Shown piece by piece: positions 1 to 6,328 of a DNA stretch of 14,340 nt; the first letter of the stretch is position 1; the number at the start of each line of letters is the position of its first letter. The DNA lies in assembly GCA_028289305.1 (NCBI GenBank), contig JANQQO010000012.1:1-14340 (forward strand), in the 5' to 3' direction. The translations under genes and the position numbers were made by a program. A model generated the notes under the pieces. That model worked only from the letters and a program-made list of their open reading frames with translations, ran no database searches and was not told the DNA's origin. The DNA is from Rickettsiales bacterium (GTDB lineage: Bacteria > Pseudomonadota > Alphaproteobacteria > Rickettsiales > JANQQO01).

Positions 1-124
1 TTGCTAAAAGCATGACAAGGGATGAGTGACACTAGCTACACAGAGGCTAACACACAAAAATCGTTAGACTTTCTAGGATTATTTGGGTAGATAACGGGCA
101 CAGGCCTTAGGGAGGCATAATTTT

Positions 125-130
125 TTGGAG
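125..130 (+). promoter_or_regulatory. Ribosome binding site of the small lipoprotein gene
   Basis: TTGGAG ends 7 nt before the ATG at 138. It is the best ribosome site in the first 300 bases and is a main reason to accept the 49-codon ORF. The heme oxygenase gene that follows has no comparable site and may depend on coupling to this one. Confidence 0.6.
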
Positions 131-137
131 ACTATAC

Positions 138-287
138 ATGCGTAAGCTAGCATTTATTATTGCGATTATCGCACTGAGCACACCGCTCACAGGCTGCTAC
201 ACCCTGGCTGTAGGGGCGGCAGGCGCAGGCGCGGGATATATCGTAAAAGACAAAGAAGAAAAAGGCGAAATCGAGCTGAGTTATTAA
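138..287 (+). CDS. Small predicted lipoprotein, 49 aa, first gene of the phytochrome operon
   Basis: A short ORF encodes 49 residues. The N-terminus has basic residues (MRK), then a hydrophobic stretch and the lipobox LTGC with Cys at residue 19. This predicts export, lipidation at Cys19 and membrane anchoring by signal peptidase II processing. The mature part is only about 30 residues: a Gly/Ala-rich stretch (GAAGAGAG) resembling a glycine zipper, then a charged tail rich in Lys and Glu. A good ribosome site (TTGGAG, about 125-130) lies 7 nt before the ATG. The stop is followed after 1 nt by the heme oxygenase start, so the two are probably co-transcribed and translationally coupled. I do not recognise a family with known function. 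The lipobox and RBS make it a credible gene despite its size. Confidence 0.7.
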   Translation: MRKLAFIIAIIALSTPLTGCYTLAVGAAGAGAGYIVKDKEEKGEIELSY

Positions 288-288
288 C

Positions 289-876
289 ATGAACGATACC
301 TCGCTTTCCGCCGAATTACGTACCCGCACAGAGACGGAACACCAAAATACAGAAAACAGCCCCATCATGCACGAGGTGCTTGGGGAGAATTTTTCGCTCG
401 CCGGTTATTGTGTATTGCTGAAGCGCTTCATGTCTTTCTACATTCCGCTTGAATCCGCCTTTCAGGCATTTTTATCTAACGCCACCATCACATACACCTA
501 TCATCCCAAACTGCCGCTAATACATAGCGATTTGGCCTATTGCAGCGATGAAGAAGTGCAGCTGGATGTAACACCCACTGCTGTTCCTGCCATTGACGAT
601 GTGGCCTCCTTCCTCGGGGCGCTATACGTGGTAGAGGGCTCTACTCTGGGCGGCAGCGTCATACGTAAGATGTTGGAAAAACACATGGATACCTCTCAGG
701 GCGCCCAATTTTTCTACCCTTACGGCAAAGAAACAAAGCAGCATTGGGATGCTACACGGACATTCATCAACACCACTGCAGAGGATTGTGCTGTGGACAA
801 AAATGCTGTATGTAATGTAGCGATTGCAACCTTCCAATCGATACGCAAGGCGTTAGATGATCAATCCATTAAGTAG
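289..876 (+). CDS. bphO: Heme oxygenase, bacteriophytochrome-associated (BphO type)
   Basis: Predicted to cleave heme to biliverdin, Fe2+ and CO in the cytoplasm, supplying the bilin chromophore of the adjacent phytochrome. The 195-residue length fits the bacterial heme oxygenase family. Near the N-terminus the segment RTRTETEHQNTE carries His18 in the place of the proximal heme ligand. The distal-helix signature appears as VEGSTLGGSVIRKML (roughly residues 110-126), followed by an FFYPYG segment typical of BphO/HemO proteins. The gene starts 1 nt after the lipoprotein stop with no strong ribosome site, so coupled translation is likely. Its last 20 nt overlap the start of the phytochrome gene. 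The overlap with a phytochrome favours a role in chromophore supply over iron scavenging, although the nearby heme uptake locus makes both possible. Confidence 0.92.
   Translation: MNDTSLSAELRTRTETEHQNTENSPIMHEVLGENFSLAGYCVLLKRFMSFYIPLESAFQAFLSNATITYTYHPKLPLIHSDLAYCSDEEVQLDVTPTAVPAIDDVASFLGALYVVEGSTLGGSVIRKMLEKHMDTSQGAQFFYPYGKETKQHWDATRTFINTTAEDCAVDKNAVCNVAIATFQSIRKALDDQSIK
847..850 (+). promoter_or_regulatory. Ribosome binding site of bphP inside the bphO 3' end
   Basis: AAGG lies 6 nt before the ATG at 857, inside the last codons of the heme oxygenase gene. It supports the 857 start, which also places Cys16 at the expected distance from the N-terminus, and the 20-nt gene overlap. Confidence 0.5.
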
Positions 877-3529
877 CGAGGTATTAGCGCGGGCAAAAAT
901 CTGCAACGAGACGCGCTACCAAGTTACGAATCACGTCCAGCCCTGTTATGTGGTTGTCGTACTTAACCCAGAAAACTACACCATAGAATGCGCAAGCGAT
1001 AACGCCCAATCTGTTTTTGGTAGCGATGCGCGCCAGATTATTGGCAAAAACTTTCTTTCCCTCTTAGAAGAGAGTAGCGCAACAGCGCTTGATACCCTGC
1101 TCACGCAAGAAAATATCTCCAACCCTGATTACCAAGAACGCTTTCCAGCAAAGATTAGTATCGCCCATTCGCAGCTTGATACCGAGGTCGTGTTTTACAG
1201 AAGTGGCGATTGTCTATGCGCTGATATTGAGACTCCGGATTTCCAAGACATCAACACGCACTACCTGAATCTGCTATTTTTACGCCTGGCGGGTAATATC
1301 AATAACTATTCGGGAGAAAGTGCAGAGCTTGCCCATGTGATTTGCAAAGCCATTCATAAAATTATTGGTTTTGACCGGGTGTGGTATTGCGAGTTCGATA
1401 GAGACGGAAATGGTTATGTGTCTGGAGAATATAATAACGGCACCCTACCCGAACTGCTCCACCACCGCTTTCCCTCGACGGACATACCCAATAACCTCAG
1501 AAAAGTGTATGCAGAAAACAAGTTTCGTACAGTGTCCCACACCGAGCATACACCCGCCACAATGATAAATGCAGAGGGGAATGCCGCGGGCGCAATAGAT
1601 CTCACCTATTCCATTGCACGACAGCCCGGTGACACCCATAGGGAATACCTCACGAATATGGGCGTAGGAGCCTCTGCTTCTTTTTCTGTAGTGCGAGACG
1701 GAAAGCTCATCTCTATTTTTGGTGCACATAATAAGATGCCCTGCTTGTTGAAATATCGTCAACTCGCCGCCTGCCAATATTTGGTAGAACAGTATCTTGT
1801 AAAATTCGACCTGCTTTCAGATCGTGAAAAACGTGAAGCAACTGCAAACAAAGAAGAGGCCATTGACGCATTGATAGATAAAATGACCACCCATGGCTTC
1901 GCTATAGAAAAGATCTTAGCAAAAGAGTCTTCGAGCTTTCATACGATATTAGATGCTACGGGATTCTTATGTCGTCACGAGGGAAAGGTGCTGGATAGCG
2001 CTGGTTTAGACAACAACTTTAAAGAATTATTAATAACGCAAGTAACAGAACAGCTGAGTGAAGAGCCTATCTTTTTTACGGACTCATTGCAGGGGCTAGA
2101 CCAGCGCTTTGCTACAATAAAAGAAAAGGCGAGTGGTGTTCTTGCTGTGCGCATCGATCACGATGACAGCGATACCCTATTTATATGGCTGCGCCAGGAA
2201 TTCGCTTATGACGAAAAATGGGCTGGCGATCCTTCGCAGGCGGTGCTGCAAGACGAGAGCGGAAAAGTGGGACCACGCACCTCTTTTGACGCATGGCTTA
2301 GACGAGTAGAAGGCCACTGCGTCCCTTGGAAACCGCATGAAATCGAAGTAGCAGAAAAACTTAGAAACGCCTATGTGCTAAAAAAAGCCTTATACCTTGG
2401 TGAGCTTGGGGTAGAAAATGCCAAGCGCCTTGATACCGTCCTCAACACAGTGGTTGATGGTATTATCTCTATTGACCATAAAGGTACCGTTCTGGCTTTT
2501 AACCCCGCTGCTGAGCGTATATTCGGCTATACCACTGATGAGGTCATTGGCCAGAATGTCAAAATGCTCATGCCCGAATCTGATTCAAAGCAGCATGATT
2601 CTTATATCAGTAATTATTTAAAAACTGGCGACGCTAAGGTGATTGGGATTGGGCGCGAGGTAACAGCACAACGCAAAGATGGCACCACATTTCCTATAGA
2701 GCTGGGAATTAATGAAGTGCAGCTCGCTGATGAGCGATTCTTTGTAGGTATCACGCGCGATATTTCAGAACGAAAAGCCTTTGAAGAAAGTCTGAAAGCC
2801 GCAAAAGAAGAGGCCGAAAAGGCAAATGCCTATAAAAGCCAGTTCTTGGCTAATATGAGCCACGAGCTACGCACACCGCTCCACACCATGACTGGGTTTG
2901 TGGAATCTATCATGGAAAAAATTGATACCATGCCAAAAGAAAAGCAGCTGCAATATCTTGAATTAGTACATTCTAGTAGTGAGAGGCTGCTGCTCCTCAT
3001 TAATGACCTGCTTGATTTAGCAAAACTAGAATCTGGGATGATGAAATTCACACTTGCACAACATAATTTACGCACAGTGATCACGGCATCCATAAGTGAA
3101 GTAAACAAACTTATTGAGGAAAAGAGACTACACGTTTCCTGTGATATAGACGGTGAAATGCCATTGGTGTTTGATCGAGAGCGCATGGTGCAGGTAGTCA
3201 TCAATCTAATATCAAATGCCGCCAAATTTACACCGGAGGAAAAGAGGATAGATATACGTGTGTCAACCACGGCAGGAAAGGTAGTATTAGAAGTGGCTGA
3301 CCAAGGGGTTGGTGTTCCTGAAGAAGAGTTAGAAGCAGTCTTTGACAAATTCATCCAAAGCAGTAAAACAAAAACAGAAGCTGGTGGTACTGGCCTTGGT
3401 CTTTCTATTTGCCGGGAGATCATGCAGGCACATCAAGGCCGTATTTGGGCAGAGAACAATACCAATGGCGGTGCCAGCTTCTTTGTTGAATTCCCTACTG
3501 ATCTGGAAGAAAAAACTATCACGCTATAA
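857..3529 (+). CDS. bphP: Bacteriophytochrome sensor histidine kinase with an extra FixL-like PAS domain
   Basis: An 890-residue cytoplasmic photoreceptor kinase with no membrane segments. Domain order: PAS (about 16-125), GAF (about 140-320), PHY (about 330-510), second PAS (about 515-645), a Lys/Glu-rich helical linker, HisKA and HATPase. Cys16 sits where bacteriophytochromes attach biliverdin. The GAF domain has PSTDIP (Asp209 for the usual PASDIP), His261 in the HREYLTNMGVGAS segment, and His291. The PHY tongue shows WAGDP (Trp455) and PRTSF (Arg474). The second PAS closely resembles the FixL heme-PAS, with His580 and Arg600 at the positions of FixL His200 and Arg220. The kinase part has H-box SHELRTPL (His669), N-box NLISNAAKF (Asn787), DQGVGV and GGTGLGL. 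An AAGG ribosome site at 847-850 lies inside bphO. The partner is probably the response regulator 17 nt downstream. Confidence 0.95.
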   Translation: MINPLSSEVLARAKICNETRYQVTNHVQPCYVVVVLNPENYTIECASDNAQSVFGSDARQIIGKNFLSLLEESSATALDTLLTQENISNPDYQERFPAKISIAHSQLDTEVVFYRSGDCLCADIETPDFQDINTHYLNLLFLRLAGNINNYSGESAELAHVICKAIHKIIGFDRVWYCEFDRDGNGYVSGEYNNGTLPELLHHRFPSTDIPNNLRKVYAENKFRTVSHTEHTPATMINAEGNAAGAIDLTYSIARQPGDTHREYLTNMGVGASASFSVVRDGKLISIFGAHNKMPCLLKYRQLAACQYLVEQYLVKFDLLSDREKREATANKEEAIDALIDKMTTHGFAIEKILAKESSSFHTILDATGFLCRHEGKVLDSAGLDNNFKELLITQVTEQLSEEPIFFTDSLQGLDQRFATIKEKASGVLAVRIDHDDSDTLFIWLRQEFAYDEKWAGDPSQAVLQDESGKVGPRTSFDAWLRRVEGHCVPWKPHEIEVAEKLRNAYVLKKALYLGELGVENAKRLDTVLNTVVDGIISIDHKGTVLAFNPAAERIFGYTTDEVIGQNVKMLMPESDSKQHDSYISNYLKTGDAKVIGIGREVTAQRKDGTTFPIELGINEVQLADERFFVGITRDISERKAFEESLKAAKEEAEKANAYKSQFLANMSHELRTPLHTMTGFVESIMEKIDTMPKEKQLQYLELVHSSSERLLLLINDLLDLAKLESGMMKFTLAQHNLRTVITASISEVNKLIEEKRLHVSCDIDGEMPLVFDRERMVQVVINLISNAAKFTPEEKRIDIRVSTTAGKVVLEVADQGVGVPEEELEAVFDKFIQSSKTKTEAGGTGLGLSICREIMQAHQGRIWAENNTNGGASFFVEFPTDLEEKTITL

Positions 3530-3546
3530 TTGTAAGGTAAAAAATT

Positions 3547-4437
3547 ATGACACATTACATTCTCGCGATTGATGATGAAGCACCCAACCTGCTGATGTTA
3601 GAGGAATACCTATCAGAGGGCGATTATGAAGTGACCTCTGTGCAAAGCGCTAAAGAGGGTCTAGCCCATCTGGAATCCGGCACAAAAGTGCATGCTATTT
3701 TGCTCGATCGCATGATGCCGGAAATGACCGGAATGGAGTTTTTAGAGCAGATTAAGCAGGATGATCGCTTCAAGCACATCCCTGTCATCATGCAGACCGC
3801 CGCCGCCGCACAGGATCAGATTGCCGAAGGCATTGCTGCAGGTGTGTTTTACTACCTCACCAAACCCTTTAAGAAAAATGTATTACTCTCCATCCTCCGC
3901 AGTGCACTGAGAGATTTTGCTGTATATGATGATGTGAAAGCACAGCTTGATCAGCGAAACGCTGCATTGTCTCGCCTTGATAGCTGCCGCTTCTCGGTAC
4001 AAACTCTAGACGATGTGAAGAATATTTCCGCCTATTTTGCCAATCTCTACCCTGATCCTGATAGCGCCATTATGGGCCTCAAAGAAATGATGATCAATGC
4101 GGTAGAACATGGCAATCTGGGCATTACCTATGACGATAAAACCGAGCTAAACGAGAACGGCACCTGGGAAGAAGAGGTAGAAAGACGCCTTTCTTTACCT
4201 GAAAACAAAGAAAAATTCGCTCAAGCGGTGCTCGAGAGAAAAGGAGATGAAATTATCTTCACACTCGAGGATGAAGGAGATGGTTTTGAGTGGGAAGAGT
4301 ATTTAGAGATGGACCCAAAGCGGGCACTAGACAACCATGGCCGCGGGATTGCCATGTCTAAAATGCTCAGTTTTGATGATGTGGAATATGTAGCACCAGG
4401 AAACAAGGTGGTGTGCCGCAAGAAAACCACGCATTAA
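3547..4437 (+). CDS. Response regulator with C-terminal RsbW-like ATPase domain (REC-HATPase)
   Basis: A 296-residue cytoplasmic protein, probably the phosphorylation target of the phytochrome kinase. Residues 1-120 form a receiver domain: acidic pair Asp9/Asp10, phosphoacceptor Asp54 (LLDRMMPEMTG), switch Thr84 and Lys106-Pro107 (LTKPF). No DNA-binding domain follows. From about residue 150 there is a GHKL ATPase fold of the RsbW/SpoIIAB anti-sigma kinase kind: N-box EMMINAVEHGN, G1 box DEGDGF and G2 box HGRGIAM. An acidic insertion (YDDKTELNENGTWEEE and onward) separates the N-box from G1. It lacks an HisKA dimerisation helix with an H-box. The likely output is ATP-dependent phosphorylation or sequestration of a partner such as an anti-sigma antagonist, but none is encoded here. 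AAGG at 3534-3537 is the ribosome site. The domain call is strong; the output mechanism is inference. Confidence 0.88.
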   Translation: MTHYILAIDDEAPNLLMLEEYLSEGDYEVTSVQSAKEGLAHLESGTKVHAILLDRMMPEMTGMEFLEQIKQDDRFKHIPVIMQTAAAAQDQIAEGIAAGVFYYLTKPFKKNVLLSILRSALRDFAVYDDVKAQLDQRNAALSRLDSCRFSVQTLDDVKNISAYFANLYPDPDSAIMGLKEMMINAVEHGNLGITYDDKTELNENGTWEEEVERRLSLPENKEKFAQAVLERKGDEIIFTLEDEGDGFEWEEYLEMDPKRALDNHGRGIAMSKMLSFDDVEYVAPGNKVVCRKKTTH

Positions 4438-4557
4438 TTCCTCAAATCAGCACGTGTAAGTCAACAACCCACCGACCATTTTTATAGCCCTAATACAACG
4501 GTAGAGGTTGCCCACTTTCTTCCATTCCGCTGTAACGGCAATGTTTTCCTGCGATCA

Positions 4558-4576
4558 AAAAATGATAATGATTATC
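4558..4576 (+). promoter_or_regulatory. Fur-box-like operator upstream of the bfd-like/bfr genes
   Basis: The 19 bases match the classical Fur consensus GATAATGATAATCATTATC at 16 of 19 positions by hand alignment. The core GATAATGATTATC (4564-4576) is a perfect 13-base palindrome around its centre. It lies just upstream of a plausible -35 element and about 64 bp before the Bfd-like start, so iron-loaded Fur could block the promoter. In many alphaproteobacteria RirA, Irr or Mur take over some Fur roles, so the actual regulator is uncertain. Confidence 0.7.
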
Positions 4577-4577
4577 G

Positions 4578-4606
4578 TTTACATCTCTAAAAGTATAGTA
4601 TACACT
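4578..4606 (+). promoter_or_regulatory. Candidate sigma-70 promoter for the bfd-like/bfr/gpx unit
   Basis: TTTACA (4578-4583) is followed after 17 bases by TACACT (4601-4606), about 33 bp before the Bfd-like start. It directly abuts the Fur-like box. The region 4438-4557 before it holds no recognisable gene or clear hairpin terminator. The -10 match is only four of six bases, so this is a candidate. Confidence 0.4.
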
Positions 4607-4639
4607 CCCTCTCATGAAGCAATGGTACGGTAACATAGT

Positions 4640-4819
4640 ATGATTGTGTGTGTGTGTAATAGGCTGCGCGCGCCTGAATTAGAGGATGCGTGCAGCCGTT
4701 GCCCTAAAAACAGCCGCGCAGAGAATGTTCTCTCTGCCTTAGGGTGCAGCCCTGTGTGCGGCCAGTGCAGCTGCTATATCGAAGATGTGTTATTGCCGAA
4801 ACGCGCAATAACATCCTAG
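4640..4819 (+). CDS. Bacterioferritin-associated ferredoxin-like [2Fe-2S] protein
   Basis: A 59-residue ORF reading MIVCVCNRLRAPEL at its start and PVCGQCSCYIEDVL near its end. The Cys spacing C4-x-C6 then C40-x2-C43 (33 residues between) is the layout of the Bfd family, whose [2Fe-2S] protein reduces bacterioferritin heme to release stored iron. The bacterioferritin gene starts about 65 nt downstream, which supports this role. An in-frame stop lies just upstream, so the ATG at 4640 is the only ATG start; no strong ribosome site is visible. Oddities: eight cysteines in 59 residues, with additional C18, C21, C36 and C45 that the cluster ligands do not account for, and a TG dinucleotide tract encoding VCVC. 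Likely iron-repressed through the Fur-like box upstream. Confidence 0.8.
   Translation: MIVCVCNRLRAPELEDACSRCPKNSRAENVLSALGCSPVCGQCSCYIEDVLLPKRAITS
4645..4657 (+). repeat. TG dinucleotide tract at the 5' end of the Bfd-like gene
   Basis: Six and a half TG units begin three bases after the ATG and encode Val-Cys-Val-Cys, including both cysteines of the first cluster half. Gain or loss of one unit would frameshift the gene at its fourth codon. The tract is short, so it may simply reflect the VCVC codons. Confidence 0.6.
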
Positions 4820-4884
4820 ACTTTTCTCTCTTTTCCCGTTAGCGTCACCGCAGTTTTTCTATTAAACAGCGTATGGGCGTGCCA

Positions 4885-5349
4885 ATGACCTCAGACAAAG
4901 AAATAATCAAGAAGCTCAATGGGTTAATCAAGAATGAGCTCACGGCTATTAATCAGTATTTTCTCCATGCAAAAATCCTGGAACACGCAGGCTATAATAA
5001 ACTGGCGGAAAAAGAACGCGAAGAATCCATCGATGAGATGAAACACGCCGACGCCATCTCTGAACGTGTTCTATTTTTAGGAGGCCTACCAAATCTGCAA
5101 AATCTTGGCAAAATACTTGTGGGAGAAACACCAAAGGAAATGCTGGAAGCAGATTTTACCCTAGAAAAAAAGAACATTCCCGATTTACAGGATGCTATTG
5201 CCTATGCAGAGGAGATTAAAGATTTCGGCACCGTAGAACTACTGTCTGATATTCTTGTGAGTGAGGAGGGCCATTATTTATGGTTAGAACAGCAGCTGAA
5301 ACTCATCGACCAAATGGGTGAGCAGAACTACCTGCAATCACAAGTCTAA
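4885..5349 (+). CDS. bfr: Bacterioferritin, heme-binding iron storage protein
   Basis: Predicted 24-subunit iron store in the cytoplasm that oxidises Fe2+ at a di-iron centre and holds heme between subunit pairs. From the start at 4885 the protein is 154 residues. Ferroxidase ligands are Glu18 (KNELTAINQYF), Glu51 and His54 (DEMKHAD), Glu94, Glu127 and His130 (SEEGH). Met52 is the heme ligand, marking it as Bfr rather than plain ferritin. These numbers equal those of E. coli Bfr exactly when the second ATG (4885) is used. The ATG at 4873 would add MGVP. Neither start has a clear ribosome site, so 4885 is chosen by alignment. It follows the Bfd-like gene and precedes a peroxidase gene by 22 nt. 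Confidence 0.93.
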   Translation: MTSDKEIIKKLNGLIKNELTAINQYFLHAKILEHAGYNKLAEKEREESIDEMKHADAISERVLFLGGLPNLQNLGKILVGETPKEMLEADFTLEKKNIPDLQDAIAYAEEIKDFGTVELLSDILVSEEGHYLWLEQQLKLIDQMGEQNYLQSQV

Positions 5350-5371
5350 GGCCAAAAAGACGTAATACGAG

Positions 5372-5935
5372 ATGAAACAGCTCGCTCATATCGTCTTAGT
5401 AACACTGCTTTTCTGCTCTAGCCCAGCACTTGCGGGACAAACAAAAATGAATGCGCACCAATTCAGCTTCAACACTATCGATGGCAAGGTCATCGCCTTT
5501 TCTGACTTTAAAGGTAAGCCGGTATTAGTAGTTAACACCGCCTCACAATGCGGCTTCACCCCACAATACGCCGATTTACAGACATTATGGGATGAATATA
5601 AAGACAGGGGCCTGGTAGTACTGGGCGTCCCTTCAAATAATTTTGGTGGCCAAGAACCTGGTTCCGAAACAGAAATTGCCCAATTTGTTGATAAAGAATT
5701 CAAGATTACCTTTCCCCTAACAGAAAAGGCAGAGGTGCAGGGAAAAAATGCGCATCCCTTTTATGCTTGGGCCAATAATGAGGCGGGTTTTTTAGGGTCG
5801 CCTAAATGGAATTTCCACAAATACCTTATCGGCCCAGATGGTGAGCTGGTAGACTGGTATTCCTCTACCACCAAACCCACTGCCGAAAAAGTCCGCACAA
5901 AAATCGAGGGCTTGCTTGCACCATCCTCTGGCTAG
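5372..5935 (+). CDS. Glutathione peroxidase family protein with signal peptide
   Basis: A 187-residue thiol peroxidase predicted to reduce hydrogen peroxide or lipid peroxides. Residues 1-21 look like a Sec signal peptide ending in SSPALA before Gly22, so it probably acts in the periplasm. The catalytic set is present: Cys60 in NTASQCGFTPQY, Gln94 in FGGQEPG, Trp146 and Asn147 in KWNFHKYL. Cys is used rather than selenocysteine. Thioredoxin-dependent members usually have a resolving Cys in a segment of the form FCxxxxxxxFP; here that stretch reads FVDKEFKITFP with Val instead, so recycling may use an external thiol. It lies 22 nt after bfr, fitting a unit that stores iron and removes peroxide. 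No strong terminator follows. Confidence 0.9.
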   Translation: MKQLAHIVLVTLLFCSSPALAGQTKMNAHQFSFNTIDGKVIAFSDFKGKPVLVVNTASQCGFTPQYADLQTLWDEYKDRGLVVLGVPSNNFGGQEPGSETEIAQFVDKEFKITFPLTEKAEVQGKNAHPFYAWANNEAGFLGSPKWNFHKYLIGPDGELVDWYSSTTKPTAEKVRTKIEGLLAPSSG

Positions 5936-6048
5936 GTTGGCCTCTGCCCACCCCAATCTATAGAACACTGCTTATATACAGCATTGTGTGTCCCGCCAAT
6001 ATGGCGTGCGACCTTTTCACAGAAAAATTGCCACCCTAAAAAAAGATG

Positions 6049-6075
6049 TTGACGCTTTTACCTATAATTGATAAT
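6049..6075 (+). promoter_or_regulatory. Candidate promoter of the heme uptake operon
   Basis: TTGACG (6049-6054) is a good -35 element. GATAAT (6070-6075) lies 15 bases later, inside the Fur-like box. A perfect TATAAT at 6063-6068 is also present but has no good -35 at normal spacing. Either arrangement puts the Fur-like box over the -10 or the transcription start. The rest of the gap 5936-6144 shows no gene. Confidence 0.45.
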
Positions 6076-6088
6076 CATTCTCATTATG
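6070..6088 (+). promoter_or_regulatory. Fur-box-like operator upstream of hemP
   Basis: The 19 bases match the Fur consensus at 15 of 19 positions by hand alignment (GATAATCATT, then CTCATTATG). It overlaps the promoter candidate and lies 57 bp before hemP, as expected for an iron-repressed heme uptake operon. The binding regulator is inferred. Confidence 0.7.
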
Positions 6089-6144
6089 GTGTGCGAATGC
6101 CCAGGAATGCTCGTTGGTAATTATGGCCCATTGGTAGTGACGTT

Positions 6145-6318
6145 ATGAATGAAATAAGCAACAACGCTGGGAGTGACACAAAAAATATTTTGCTCACTGG
6201 TAACACTCTACAAAGCCAGGACCTCTTCCAGAACACGCGAGAGCTGACTATTATGCATAATGATGAGCAGTACAGATTACGTCTTACTGGAAACGATAAG
6301 CTGATTTTAACTAAATAA
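6145..6318 (+). CDS. hemP: Hemin uptake protein HemP/HmuP
   Basis: A 57-residue protein of the HemP family. The C-terminal half carries the family signature: RELTIMHNDEQYRLRLTGN followed by DKLILTK at the extreme C-terminus. In Bradyrhizobium and some beta-proteobacteria HmuP/HemP is needed for expression of heme receptor genes, so here it may help activate the receptor encoded 10 nt downstream. The ATG follows the Fur-like box by 57 bp. An in-frame stop upstream (about 6118) limits the start choice, and no strong ribosome site is visible. The N-terminal 30 residues are polar and poorly conserved, as is usual in this family. A reverse-strand ORF covering this region is a shadow. Confidence 0.9.
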   Translation: MNEISNNAGSDTKNILLTGNTLQSQDLFQNTRELTIMHNDEQYRLRLTGNDKLILTK

Positions 6319-6328
6319 ACATGGCTGT

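Noticed and set aside
104..126. Possible terminator: GCCT/AGGC hairpin followed by six T
   Set aside because: The stem is only 4 bp and lies immediately before the lipoprotein ribosome site, so it is too weak to call.
1445..1777. Reverse-strand ORF of 110 codons within the GAF-coding region
   Set aside because: It is a shadow of the GAF domain frame, with no ribosome site or domain.
2830..3423. Reverse-strand ORF of 197 codons inside the phytochrome kinase gene
   Set aside because: It lies opposite the HisKA/HATPase coding region with all conserved motifs on the plus strand; its translation is Ser-rich and shows no domain.
5962..5990. Imperfect inverted repeat after the peroxidase gene (ACACTGC and GCATTGTGT)
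   Set aside because: The arms pair only with a bulge and no T-run follows; not convincing as a terminator.
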